64,000 bases of DNA from Luteolibacter sp. LG18 (lineage in GTDB: Bacteria > Verrucomicrobiota > Verrucomicrobiia > Verrucomicrobiales > Akkermansiaceae), in NCBI RefSeq assembly GCF_036322585.1, contig NZ_AP024600.1, positions 1,302,001-1,366,000 of the forward strand. The letters are read 5' to 3'. Positions 55,676 to 64,000 of the stretch are shown here, in pieces. Below the pieces are notes generated by a model, which was not told where the DNA came from, made no database searches, and saw only the letters and a list, made by a program, of their open reading frames with translations. Numbering within the stretch: the first letter of the stretch is position 1; every line of letters begins with the position of its first letter. The translations under genes and the position numbers were made by a program.

Positions 55676-57679
55676 GTGTCTCCCGCCGAACGCTTTCTAG
55701 CCGTCTTCACGAAGGGCTTTTCCGATGATCGGGAAAGCGTGCTGACTTTGGAGCACCACCTGAAAGGACCGCTCGACGGCATGGACCCGCAGGAGCTGGA
55801 GGACATGACCGGAAGGCTGGAAAAGGCGGGCCGGAAGCCCCGCTGGTGGAGGCCGTTGCTATGGACCTCCTTTGCCGCGGCCGTGGCCGCGGTAGCCTGG
55901 GAAGGCATGTTCCTTCAGAACGGGCCGGTTCGCGCCATGGTATGGAGCGGATCGTTCGATGAATCCTATCCATTCTTCGCCCCGGTTCTCACCCTGCCTT
56001 CAACGGTCTCCATCGAGGACTACGACAGGCTGCGGCAAGAGCAATTCACGAATCCGCCGAAGCCAGCCGACAGAGGGAGCTCCACTCCGGAAGGCCACAC
56101 CAACCGCCCCGCAGCCTATCTGAACGGTCTTCGCGATCGAATGGGAAGATCGGAGACCATCCATCGCCCGGACTGGCCATCGGATTTTCTGGCAACCGGC
56201 GAAACACTGGATCCAACCAATGCCTGGTTTCCGCTGGTGGAGGCCAAGGTCAAGCTGAGTCAATCCCTGTCGCGTGCCTCTTGTACTGATCCCAAGATCC
56301 TTGATCCAGTCAAGTTTGACGAAGGAATGGCTCTGCTCCACCTCGCCGCTCAAAAATCGGCGTGCCGCACATACTCCAACAGCCTGTTGAAATCATGGAG
56401 CTCTCGGATCAAACCACCCCGAACCGCCTGGGATCGAATGTTGGGGTTTCCCCGTTCGAACAAAATGCAAGAGGAGACGGAATTGGGCTACTTTATTGCC
56501 CTCGCGATGCGCGCGAAATCGTATGAGCTGGCGCAGACACGAGATCGATCTGGGCTCGTCTCCCTCATCGCCGATTGGAAGGCGATCTGCCGACATCTCA
56601 CCAATACACCCGATTACTTTTGGGAGGGAGATGACTGCATCGAAGCCGTCATTGATGGCGGCGAAAGGCTGGCGCAGAGGAGGCTTTTCCCGCTTGAGCG
56701 TGAACTCACGGACGAGGTCCAGCGAACCCTCGATTCTCCGGCCCTCCAGGCGCTAAAAAGATCGGCTCCGAGATCCCAATGGGCCGACGTCGACACCGGA
56801 GTGTTCTCGCAAAGGCTGGCGGAGTCGCGCGTGATGCATGCCGTGCCGGAAGAGGCCTTTGTTCCGAGCCAGAGACTGGACCACGCAATTTTCGATCGAG
56901 CACAGGCATGGAATGGCATGTGGATCACGCTCGTTGTCATCGGCCTGCTCGGCATCATGATTCGATCCCGGTCCACAATGGCGCGCCGTGGATCATTGCC
57001 GCTATCCGCCTTGTTGCGGCTGAACGATCATGCCTGGATCGCGATGATCGGCATTGTTTTCCCGCTCCTCCTATACATAGGGATCTCGCGCTTCACGCCA
57101 TTGGGATGCCGGGATCACGGCACGCGCTGGCTGCAGGGCTTTCCCTTCGGAGTGCAGGCCTTTGGCTCGGTGCTCCTCGCGATCGCCCTGACGCTCGAAT
57201 CGAGCGCGTGGCGATTGGAAAGGCGCTTGCCATTCCTGGCCACGGCTCGGCCGGGAATTCATCCATGGCAGGCGATCGTTCCTTTCCTCTGCATGGTAAT
57301 CGTGATCGGCGTGGGCAGCGTGCGGTATGTGAATGCTCGTGACGTGGACAAGCTCTTCGAACACGGATTGGCCTATGCCGTGGCGCTCGGAATTCCCGCG
57401 CTGGCATTGCTGGGAAGATTCGCGGACCTCGCCTACCTTTCGCCGGGAGCGGCGGGTTTGCTTAGACTGGGAACCCTACGCGTAACCTTCACTGCGCTCT
57501 TCGGGCTGCTCCTGGCTTTGTTCGCAACGATCCCGCTCTCATCCCGCGCGGAACGCTACTGGATCACCCACGATCCGCTGTTTGACCGCGACCCGAATCA
57601 TCTCGGGCTGGGGAAAGCCCATCATGACGCGATGATCGATTTGAAGGCTCGCCTCATCGAAGCATTGGACACGAAGTGA
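55676..57679 (+). CDS. Large multi-pass hypothetical membrane protein
   Basis: The GTG at 55676 gives 667 residues. One helix lies near residues 60-80 (LLWTSFAAAVAAVAWEG), a long soluble domain with helical character follows (about 85-410), and six or so helices fill the C-terminal third (LVVIGLLGIMIRS, WIAMIGIVFPLLLYIGI, AFGSVLLAIALTLE, VPFLCMVIVIGVGSV, and others). No family is recognised. Base composition is lower in GC than the neighbours, which may mean recent acquisition. Confidence 0.65.
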   Translation: MSPAERFLAVFTKGFSDDRESVLTLEHHLKGPLDGMDPQELEDMTGRLEKAGRKPRWWRPLLWTSFAAAVAAVAWEGMFLQNGPVRAMVWSGSFDESYPFFAPVLTLPSTVSIEDYDRLRQEQFTNPPKPADRGSSTPEGHTNRPAAYLNGLRDRMGRSETIHRPDWPSDFLATGETLDPTNAWFPLVEAKVKLSQSLSRASCTDPKILDPVKFDEGMALLHLAAQKSACRTYSNSLLKSWSSRIKPPRTAWDRMLGFPRSNKMQEETELGYFIALAMRAKSYELAQTRDRSGLVSLIADWKAICRHLTNTPDYFWEGDDCIEAVIDGGERLAQRRLFPLERELTDEVQRTLDSPALQALKRSAPRSQWADVDTGVFSQRLAESRVMHAVPEEAFVPSQRLDHAIFDRAQAWNGMWITLVVIGLLGIMIRSRSTMARRGSLPLSALLRLNDHAWIAMIGIVFPLLLYIGISRFTPLGCRDHGTRWLQGFPFGVQAFGSVLLAIALTLESSAWRLERRLPFLATARPGIHPWQAIVPFLCMVIVIGVGSVRYVNARDVDKLFEHGLAYAVALGIPALALLGRFADLAYLSPGAAGLLRLGTLRVTFTALFGLLLALFATIPLSSRAERYWITHDPLFDRDPNHLGLGKAHHDAMIDLKARLIEALDTK

Positions 57680-57691
57680 CGTAGATTCAGT

Positions 57692-57964
57692 TCACTCTCC
57701 GGAGCATCTTCGTTTCATGATACCCTTCACCAGATCCCACAGGCCCGCGTAGCGGAACGAGGGATCGCCGTAGTGGTGCAGCACGTAGAAGCAGAAGTAG
57801 TAGGCGCGGCAGAAGGCCCAGACCGAGATGACGAACATCCCGAGCGCCTGCCAGGAGAACACCGGTGCCAGCAGCACGGCGGCGGACAGCAGGCCGAGGA
57901 AGGCGAAGAGCGCGCCTTTCAGTTTCAGCAGGAAAGGGGAGGTGATGTCCATGACGGCGGACAT
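57692..57964 (-). CDS. Small hypothetical membrane protein
   Basis: The frame gives 90 residues from 57964, or 86 from an ATG at 57952 that has GGAGG at a better distance. Two hydrophobic helices (about 13-33, LKGALFAFLGLLSAAVLLAP, and 38-58, ALGMFVISVWAFCRAYYFC) are followed by a short cytoplasmic tail ending in KGIMKRR. No family name recognised. Confidence 0.6.
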   Translation of the reverse strand: MSAVMDITSPFLLKLKGALFAFLGLLSAAVLLAPVFSWQALGMFVISVWAFCRAYYFCFYVLHHYGDPSFRYAGLWDLVKGIMKRRCSGE

Positions 57965-58151
57965 CCTCCGCGGGAAAGAGAAGGGCGCAAAGGGAAGAGT
58001 GGATTGGGTTTAATGCTCTGAAAGCGCGCGCGGTGAACGCTCCCTTCCCTTTGCGCGGATCGTGTCCGGCGCGGCGGTCGCCGCGACGGGCCGGAGGCAC
58101 CATGAAGAACCAGCCGACCCGCCGCGGACCATCCGCTAACCACGGGAAGTA

Positions 58152-58952
58152 TCAGGCCGCCCCCGCGAGCGCGGTGACGGAATGGAAAAGCTTTTCAGGC
58201 ATGTGGTCCACGGACTCGATGATCCAGTCCGGGCGGTAGGCGTAGCGGTGGAGGTGCTCCACCTTGGTGTGGCCGCTGAGCACGAGCACCGTCTGGTAGC
58301 CCATGCCGACCCCGCCGAGGATGTCCGTCTCCATGGTGTCTCCCACCATCACGGTGCCGGCGGCGCGGACGCCGAGTTCGTTCTGCGCCATGCGCATCAT
58401 CACGCCGCTGGGCTTGCCCACCGAGAAGGCCTCGCGGCCGGTAGCCTTTTCCAGCATGGCGACGATCGCGCCGCAACCGGGGCGGGTGCCCGCGTCGGTG
58501 GGGCAGGTGGCGTCGGGATTCGTGGCGATCAGGCGCGCGCCCTTTTCCACCAGGCGCACGGCGCGCTCGATCATTTCGAAGGTCATGGTGCGGCCCTCGC
58601 CGACCACCACGTAGTCCGCATCATCGTCCACGACGGTCAGGCCGTTGTGATGGAGGGCGGCGGCGAGGCCGTTTTCCCCGATCACGAACGCCGTCCCACC
58701 CGGCTTCTGGTGAGCCAGAAACCGGGCGGTCGCCATGGCACAAGTAAAGACGTCGTCCGCATCGGCCTCCAGGCCGAGGCGGCAAAGCTTGAGCGCGACA
58801 TCGCGGCGCGTGCGCTGCGAATTGTTCGTCAAAAAACGAAAGGGGATGCCTTCCCGCCGCAGCCGGGCGACGAAGCGATCGGCACCGGGGACCAACTGGT
58901 TCCCGCGATAGATCACGCCATCCATATCCAACAAAAATCCGATTGAGTTCAC
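58152..58952 (-). CDS. HAD superfamily IIA hydrolase (NagD-like)
   Basis: The GTG at 58952, preceded by GAGGGT overlapping region, gives 266 residues; the frame extends further up but lacks homology-like sequence. HAD motifs are FLLDMDGVIYRG (I), FLTNNSQRTR (II), a lysine in SVGKPSGVMM (III) and MVGDTMETDILGG (IV). The IIA cap lies between motifs II and III. NagD-like enzymes dephosphorylate small metabolites such as nucleotides or sugar phosphates; the natural substrate is not predictable. Confidence 0.88.
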   Translation of the reverse strand: MNSIGFLLDMDGVIYRGNQLVPGADRFVARLRREGIPFRFLTNNSQRTRRDVALKLCRLGLEADADDVFTCAMATARFLAHQKPGGTAFVIGENGLAAALHHNGLTVVDDDADYVVVGEGRTMTFEMIERAVRLVEKGARLIATNPDATCPTDAGTRPGCGAIVAMLEKATGREAFSVGKPSGVMMRMAQNELGVRAAGTVMVGDTMETDILGGVGMGYQTVLVLSGHTKVEHLHRYAYRPDWIIESVDHMPEKLFHSVTALAGAA

Positions 58953-59176
58953 ACCCTCGGACGAGCGGATGTCGTGCCAGAATCGGCCTTGCGGCGCTCT
59001 AACGGACCTGCGGCGGCCCTCCGTGAGGGTCAGCCGCCACACTTCCAACACGTTGAGACTCAAAAAAAATTTCCGTCACCATGGAAAACGCAACCCACGG
59101 TGAATCAATCCATTAGCCAGATTCATGCAAACCCATCCCGGCCATGCGGGCCATTCGCCAATCCGGATCACCATTC

Positions 59177-59572
59177 TCAAAACGCGTTCTTCGGAGCGGG
59201 CTTGGGGGCCGGGTAGCTGCGAACCGGAACCGGCGCGGGAGGAGTTTCGGAGGAGTTTCCAGAACGGAACCAGAATGCGCCGCCAATCAAGGTGGCGACC
59301 GCGAGGCTGAGTCCGGCAATCGCCAAGCCGCGGCCCCGGATGCGACCTCCGCCTTTTTTCACCGTGAGCAGTCCGGTGATGCCGCAGATGATCCCGATCA
59401 CCGCCAGCAGGAAACCGATGCCGTAAACGACCAGCAGACCGCCGGTGATGCCGAGGATCAGGCTGGCCACCGCGCCGCGGGAGTGGCGTGGATGCAGCAC
59501 CGCGCCAGCCGGAACTTCGGAGGCCGTGGGCAGGGTGAAGGTGAAGTAGGCGTTGGGATCGCGCGTGCTCAT
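59177..59572 (-). CDS. DUF4190-like membrane protein
   Basis: The protein is 131 residues. After a short soluble N-terminus comes the pattern HSRGAVASLILGITGGLLVVYGIGFLLAVIGIICGITGL, then GRGLAIAGLSLAVATLIGG, typical of DUF4190 domains (two membrane helix pairs with small-residue motifs). The C-terminus is Pro/Ala-rich. Function unknown. It lies 7 bases after the zinc-ribbon gene on the same strand. Confidence 0.75.
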   Translation of the reverse strand: MSTRDPNAYFTFTLPTASEVPAGAVLHPRHSRGAVASLILGITGGLLVVYGIGFLLAVIGIICGITGLLTVKKGGGRIRGRGLAIAGLSLAVATLIGGAFWFRSGNSSETPPAPVPVRSYPAPKPAPKNAF

Positions 59573-59579
59573 CGGGAAA

Positions 59580-60233
59580 TCAGGCAGGAAGGGCGGGGGA
59601 TTCCGCGGGGAGGGGAAGACGGCCGGCGGTTTCGAGCGTCTTCATCAGGCCGTGGTAGTGGGACGGGGTCATGCCGAGCGCCCCGGCGAGGTCGCCGAGG
59701 TGGGCGCTCTCCAGGTGATTGAAGGACGCGGCGGCGGCGTAACCGGCTTCCACCAGCGTCTCACGCCCGTGGTCGCTCACCGCACCGCCCAGTTCCTTCA
59801 GCGAGGTGAAAAGGCTGCCGCCGGACGAGGCGAAATCCGCCGCGTCCCGTTCCCAGCGGCCGATGTCCACGCCGGGATGTCCGAGGGACTCGTGGAGTTC
59901 CATCAACCGCACCAGCGCCGGGCGGTCCAGCCGCAGGGTGGCGGGGATCGAGGCCAGCATCACCTGCCGCAGCGTCTTGTGGAACTCTCCCTCGAGCTTC
60001 AGCGCCTCGGAGGCCGGATTGTATTCCAGCACCCGCAGGTCGTAGGTGCGCTTGCACTGGTTGCACTCGATGAACTCGCCGACCAGGTCGAGGGGGATCA
60101 CGGGGATGAAATAGAGCGTGAAGAACCGGCGCACCCGCCGCCAGCGGAAGCCGCTGCCGGGCCCGCAGGACGGGCAATGGAAGACACCCTTCTCATGAGT
60201 TGTGGTGACCCCGCGGGTGCCGAAGATAATCAT
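59580..60233 (-). CDS. Zinc-ribbon protein with TerB-like C-terminal region
   Basis: The ATG at 60233 (MIIFGTRGVTTTHEKG) gives 217 residues. The N-terminus is a zinc ribbon, FHCPSCG...ECNQCKRTYDL, around a hydrophobic stretch (RRFFTLYFIPVIPLDLVGE), a layout common in bacterial zinc_ribbon_15-type proteins. The C-terminal ~120 residues are helical (VMLASIPATLRLDRPALVRLMELHE). Function unknown. Probably co-transcribed with the DUF4190 gene. Confidence 0.7.
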   Translation of the reverse strand: MIIFGTRGVTTTHEKGVFHCPSCGPGSGFRWRRVRRFFTLYFIPVIPLDLVGEFIECNQCKRTYDLRVLEYNPASEALKLEGEFHKTLRQVMLASIPATLRLDRPALVRLMELHESLGHPGVDIGRWERDAADFASSGGSLFTSLKELGGAVSDHGRETLVEAGYAAAASFNHLESAHLGDLAGALGMTPSHYHGLMKTLETAGRLPLPAESPALPA

Positions 60234-60333
60234 ATGCCGAGGTTGTCCCGTATCATCCCGCACCGGTCAATGTCGTTCCCGCCTCCAAAACGAACGTGAC
60301 GGAACCACCCCGGATAGGGATGCTCCCGGCGAG

Positions 60334-60678
60334 ATGCCCGCTTTCATCGCCAATGCCGACTACGAGGAAAAGGACTCCGATCCGCTGCACCTGCAGCCCG
60401 GGGATGAAGTGAATGTCGGCCCCGCCGACCGCGCCTGGCCGGGCTGGGTGTGGGCGGAGGACAAGGACGGCCGCGATGGCTACGTGCCGGAGGAAATCCT
60501 CGAGCCGCTCGGCGAGGGCCGGTTCGCGGCCATGGAGAGCTTCGATCCCACGGTGCTGAAGATCCAGCGAGGCGACCGGCTGGAATCCCTGCGCCAGATC
60601 CACGGCTGGCACTGGTGTCGCAATGCCACCGGCGCGGAAGGCTGGGTGGCCGGCTACCTCCTGAAGCCGGAAGCCTGA
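60334..60678 (+). CDS. Small protein with two SH3-like domains
   Basis: The ATG at 60334 (MPAFIANADYEEKDSD) gives 114 residues. Two SH3-like folds are visible: LHLQPGDEVNVGPADRAWPGWVWAEDKDG...YVPEEIL (about 17-62) and LKIQRGDRLESLRQIHGWHWCRNATGAEGWVAGYLL (about 74-111). Both keep the WxW and GYVP/GWVA ends. Such proteins bind peptide or cell-wall ligands, but without a signal peptide this one is likely cytoplasmic. Confidence 0.75.
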   Translation: MPAFIANADYEEKDSDPLHLQPGDEVNVGPADRAWPGWVWAEDKDGRDGYVPEEILEPLGEGRFAAMESFDPTVLKIQRGDRLESLRQIHGWHWCRNATGAEGWVAGYLLKPEA

Positions 60679-60812
60679 GCCGCCCCGCGCGGCAGGTTTC
60701 GTCCAGACAAATCCGGGGGATTCCGGGGCAAACCGGCCCCGGATGAACGGACGAGGGCGTTTCCAGTGCTTGCCATCTCAGGATCAATCCCTTTCACTCC
60801 GCGCCCCGCGCC

Positions 60813-62042
60813 ATGGCCCTCATTGTCCAGAAATACGGCGGCACGTCCGTCGGCACCCTCGACCGCATCCGCAACGTCGCTTCGCGCCTCAAACGCACCC
60901 GCGACGAGGGCAACCAGGTGGTCGCCGTGGTTTCCGCCATGTCCGGCGTGACCGACGGCCTGCTGAAAATGGCCCGCGACCTCTCCGAGAACCCGTCCGA
61001 GCGCGAGCTGGACGTGCTGGTCTCCACCGGCGAGCAGCAATCGATCGCCCTCGTCACCATGGCCCTCCAGGACCAGGGAGTGGAGGCCGCCTCGATCACC
61101 GGCCGCCAGGCCGGCATCTTCACCACCGGCTCCCACACCCGCGGCCGCATCCTCAACATCGAGCCGCAGATGATGCAGGGCTACCTCGACGAGGGGAAGA
61201 CGCTCGTGGTGGCCGGCTTCCAGGGCGTGACCCCGGACGGCCAAATCCACACCCTCGGCCGTGGCGGCTCCGACCTCACCGCCATCGCCATCTCCGCCGC
61301 CCTGAAGGCGGATGTCTGCCAGATCCTCACCGACGTGGACGGCGTCTACACCTGCGATCCCCGCATCGTGAAGAACGCCCGCAAGCTGCCTGAAATCTCC
61401 TACGACGAAATGCTGGAAATGGCCTCGTCCGGATCGAAGGTGATGCAGTCCCGCTCGGTCGAGTTCGCCAAGAAATTCGGAGTCGTTTTCGAAGTCCGAT
61501 CCTCACTCAATGACAACCCGGGCACGCTGGTGCTCGAAGAACATCCCGACATGGAAAACGTCGTCATCCGCGGAGTCTCCATCGAACGCTCCCAAGCCCG
61601 CGTCACCATCACCGGCATCCCGGACGAACCCGGCATGTCCGGCACGATCCTCGGCGCCCTCGGCGATGCCGAGATCAACCTCGACATGATCGTCTCGAAC
61701 ATCGCGCACGACGGCTACGCCCGCCACTCGTTCACGATGCACTCGAACGACCTGGCCAAGGCCCAGGCCGCCCTGAAGCCGGTGCTCGCCGCGCTTTCCG
61801 CGGATGCGAAGATCGAGACCGACGTGGGTATCGCCAAGCTTTCCGCCGTGGGCATCGGCATGCGCTCCCACTCCGGCGTGGCCTCCACCATGTTCAAGGC
61901 CCTCGGCGACGCCGGCATCAACATCGGCATGATCTCCACCTCCGAGATCAAGATCGCCGTGACCGTCGATGAGACCCGCATCGAGGACGCCGCCCGCGCC
62001 GTCCACGACGCGTTCGAACTCGACAAGGAACCGGTCCGCTGA
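60813..62042 (+). CDS. lysC: Aspartate kinase
   Basis: The protein is 409 residues. The kinase domain begins VQKYGGTSVGTLDRI and contains STGEQQSIAL, GFQGVTPDG, LGRGGSDLTAIAI and TDVDGVYTCDPR. Two ACT domains occupy about 265-405 (VTITGIPDEPGMSGTILGAL and KLSAVGIGMRSHSGVAS), as expected for the feedback-regulated lysC type. It phosphorylates aspartate, the first step to lysine, threonine and methionine. The ACT region probably binds lysine or threonine; which one cannot be read from the sequence. Confidence 0.96.
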   Translation: MALIVQKYGGTSVGTLDRIRNVASRLKRTRDEGNQVVAVVSAMSGVTDGLLKMARDLSENPSERELDVLVSTGEQQSIALVTMALQDQGVEAASITGRQAGIFTTGSHTRGRILNIEPQMMQGYLDEGKTLVVAGFQGVTPDGQIHTLGRGGSDLTAIAISAALKADVCQILTDVDGVYTCDPRIVKNARKLPEISYDEMLEMASSGSKVMQSRSVEFAKKFGVVFEVRSSLNDNPGTLVLEEHPDMENVVIRGVSIERSQARVTITGIPDEPGMSGTILGALGDAEINLDMIVSNIAHDGYARHSFTMHSNDLAKAQAALKPVLAALSADAKIETDVGIAKLSAVGIGMRSHSGVASTMFKALGDAGINIGMISTSEIKIAVTVDETRIEDAARAVHDAFELDKEPVR

Positions 62043-62124
62043 GGCGGGCCGGGACTGGTCGGTTCAAACGATTAGACAATTCTGCTTCCGGAGGGCGCTG
62101 GATTCGCGTAAGTCCGCTGCCCTC

Positions 62125-62649
62125 ATGAAGAAAGCCCTCGTTTGCCTCAGCCTGCTGTTCGCCGTCTCCGGTTCCGGATTGGCGAAGGAGAAGAAGGACG
62201 CCGCGCCGGTGCCGAACGCCTCCGTGGACCAGGTCCAGTGGGGCACCCAGGCCAACGACGTGGCCTTCGACAAGGCCCAGCTCAAGGGCAAGGTCGTGGT
62301 GGTCGAGGAATGGGGCGTCAACTGCGCGCCCTGCATCGCCAGCCTGCCGGAACTCGCCAAGATGGCGAAGAGCTACGAGAAGGCCGGCCTGGTGGTCGTG
62401 GGCCTGGAGCGCCAGGGCAGCACCAAGGAAGCCATCAACAAGGTGCTCGACGCGGCCAAGGTGAAGTATCCCGTCCTCTCCGGCGGCTCCTCACCCGCCC
62501 CCAGCTCCGGCATCCCGCACGCCTCGGTCTTCAATGCCGAAGGCAAGCTGACCTGGCACGGCAACCCGCACGACGAGGATTTCGAAAAAGAGGTCAAGAA
62601 GGCCCTCCGCGACGCCAAGGCCGGTGCCAAGGCCGACTCCAAACTTTAA
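62125..62649 (+). CDS. TlpA-like thioredoxin-fold exported protein
   Basis: The protein is 174 residues. A signal peptide (1-20, KKALVCLSLLFAVSGSGLA) precedes a TlpA/AhpC-type domain with the active site WGVNCAPCIASLPEL (a C-x2-C motif), then LVVVGLERQGSTKEAINKVL and IPHASVFNAEGKLTWHG with the cis-proline before HASVF. It probably acts as a periplasmic thiol-disulfide oxidoreductase. An intrinsic terminator follows. Confidence 0.85.
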   Translation: MKKALVCLSLLFAVSGSGLAKEKKDAAPVPNASVDQVQWGTQANDVAFDKAQLKGKVVVVEEWGVNCAPCIASLPELAKMAKSYEKAGLVVVGLERQGSTKEAINKVLDAAKVKYPVLSGGSSPAPSSGIPHASVFNAEGKLTWHGNPHDEDFEKEVKKALRDAKAGAKADSKL

Positions 62650-62683
62650 TTGCCCCGGAACGCGCATCTTCCGGTTTCTCAAA

Positions 62684-62714
62684 CGCCGTCCCGGTCCGCC
62701 GGGGCGGCGTTTTT
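62684..62714 (+). terminator. Intrinsic terminator after the TlpA-like gene
   Basis: CGCCGTCCCGG (62684-62694), loop TCCG and CCGGGGCGGCG (62699-62709) form an 11-bp stem with one G-T pair, followed by TTTTT (62710-62714). Confidence 0.9.
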
Positions 62715-62787
62715 CGTTTCCCCGAGGGGTTTCCAAATTGACCGCAACAAGACGAGAGGAAGAATGGGGTGTTCCATTTGCCTGCCC

Positions 62788-64000
62788 ATGTCTTTCCGGA
62801 TCACCTCCGCCCTGTGGTTGGCCACGGCCAGCCTACTCGCCGCCGCGCCGAAGCCGAACGTGCTGTTCATCGCCGTGGATGACCTGCGGCCCTGGCTGGG
62901 CTGCTATGATCCGGGGCTGAAGATCTCTCCGAACATCGACAAGCTGGCCGCCACCGGCCGCATCTTCACCCGGCACTACGTGCAAGTGCCGACCTGCGGG
63001 GCCTCCCGCTGCGCGCTGATGTTTGGCCGTCGGGCGGGCCACCTGGCAGGCGACGGGGGCAACGAGGCGGCGCTCAAGACCGCCGCGAAGCAGCCGGTCC
63101 CGGCCCTGCCCGCGCTTTTCAAGGCGAACGGTTACCAAACGATCTCGGTGGGCAAGGTCACCCACTATCCCGGCAACCACACGGGCAAGGACTGGGTGGC
63201 TGGGGCGGAGGAATTGCCCGGAGCTTGGGACGTGGCCTCCATGCCCTGCGGCCCATGGCAGACCCCGGAGGCCGCCATGCACGGCTACGCCGGGGGCATC
63301 GCCCGCTCCGCCATGGCCGGGAAACCCGTCACCCAGCAGGCGGAGGGCGATGACAAGACCTACCCCGATGGCTGGATCGCGGAGGAAGCCATCGCCCGGC
63401 TGAAGGCGGCCGCCGCCGCGGACAAGCCGTTCTTCCTCGCCGCGGGATTCATCAAACCGCACCTGCCTTTCGCCGCGCCCAAGTCGTATTATGAGGAACT
63501 GGCGCACATCGATCCACCGTCGCCCAAGGTCACCACCAAGCCCGGCTTCCCCACCACCTGGCACAATAGCAACGAGTTCCGCGGTTATACCGCCAATGCC
63601 GGGGACCCCTTCCAATCGCCCGCCGCTGCGGTGGAATACCGCCGGGCCTACCTCGCCTGCATCCGCTACACCGATGCCCAGGTGGGCAAGCTGCTGGCCG
63701 CGCTGGATGCGTCGCCCGCCGCGGGCAACACCCTCGTCGTCCTGTGGGGCGACCACGGCTGGCTGCTCGGCGAGCACGGCGTGTGGGGCAAGCACTGCCT
63801 GTTCGAGGAAGGCCTGCGGTCCCCGCTCATCATCCGCGCGCCGGGGCAGACGCAACCCGGGGCGAAAACCGAGGCCGTGGTCGAAACGGTGGATCTCTAT
63901 CCGACTCTCGCCAGCTATGCGGGCCTGCCATTACCGGACCAACTGGAGGGCCGCTCGCTCAAGCCACAACTCGACGAGCCGAAAACGCCATCGGGACGAC
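62788..64000 (+). CDS. Sulfatase, iduronate-2-sulfatase-like (3' end outside window)
   Basis: The ATG at 62788 (MSFRITSALWLATAS) opens a signal peptide of about 19 residues, then PNVLFIAVDDLRPWLGCYD with the metal-binding Asp pair. The sulfatase signature is C70-G-A-S-R74, where the cysteine would be oxidised to formylglycine. Later motifs are TISVGKVTHYPGNH, PFFLAAGFIKPHLPF, LVVLWGDHGWLLGEHG and KHCLFEEGLRSPLIIR. Such enzymes remove sulfate from glycans and are abundant in marine or host-associated Verrucomicrobiota. About 404 codons are present before the window ends; the C-terminal subdomain is missing. Confidence 0.93.
   Translation, partial: MSFRITSALWLATASLLAAAPKPNVLFIAVDDLRPWLGCYDPGLKISPNIDKLAATGRIFTRHYVQVPTCGASRCALMFGRRAGHLAGDGGNEAALKTAAKQPVPALPALFKANGYQTISVGKVTHYPGNHTGKDWVAGAEELPGAWDVASMPCGPWQTPEAAMHGYAGGIARSAMAGKPVTQQAEGDDKTYPDGWIAEEAIARLKAAAAADKPFFLAAGFIKPHLPFAAPKSYYEELAHIDPPSPKVTTKPGFPTTWHNSNEFRGYTANAGDPFQSPAAAVEYRRAYLACIRYTDAQVGKLLAALDASPAAGNTLVVLWGDHGWLLGEHGVWGKHCLFEEGLRSPLIIRAPGQTQPGAKTEAVVETVDLYPTLASYAGLPLPDQLEGRSLKPQLDEPKTPSGR

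Overview
The window looks like a chromosome segment of a Verrucomicrobiota bacterium, probably in the Luteolibacter/Haloferula neighbourhood. The evidence is three giant secreted proteins built from DUF3472, PA14, LamG, cadherin-like and autotransporter-associated beta-strand (PATR) repeats, two of which show a C-terminal D-x-D-x-DG motif, plus a GntR/LacI-type fusion regulator, a DUF4331 protein, a sulfatase and high GC. The genus is an inference.

Region A (1-18.9 kb) holds three very large surface or exported proteins on the minus strand, the first cut by the window edge. A plus-strand regulator with a GntR winged helix and a LacI-type sensor domain sits beside them. A ~30-bp motif with core CTAGGCCGGAAT recurs once upstream of each giant gene and once directly before the regulator, so the four genes may form a small polysaccharide- or surface-related regulon.

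Region B (about 19.9-36.1 kb) is the most unusual part. It is a compact element with a family-B DNA polymerase carrying exonuclease and polymerase motifs, two paralogous large serine recombinases with an extra C-terminal Cys4 finger, a small serine resolvase, a DUF2637 membrane protein fused to a helix-turn-helix, a DNA-binding protein with two AT-hook-like motifs, a DUF2958 protein, zinc-ribbon and GYF membrane proteins, and an XRE regulator. Three minus-strand genes share a promoter-like block (TTGAC[A/G]GAAAT) that may be the operator of this regulator. It resembles a self-replicating integrative element (pipolin-like in having its own PolB), but with serine rather than tyrosine recombinases.

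Region C (36.1-46.1 kb) is accessory DNA with rearrangement scars: a 5'-truncated EF-hand gene abutting the last ~45 codons of a ClC chloride channel, and other remnants. It carries an ECF sigma/anti-sigma pair divergent from a bufferin-type RiPP operon (DoxX, Cys-rich precursor with two repeats, DUF692 metalloenzyme, DUF2063 partner), then a DUF4331-TPR-HupE operon facing it.

Region D (46.1-64 kb) is GC-richer and looks like ordinary chromosome: an ABC transporter pair, MazG, rhomboid, GTP-type PEP carboxykinase, a C39-like protein, HAD hydrolase, aspartate kinase, a TlpA-like protein and a sulfatase cut by the window end. It starts with a 72-codon fragment of a LOG-family gene whose full, lower-GC homologue lies inverted at 19.1-19.9 kb, so accessory DNA is bracketed by inverted LOG sequences.
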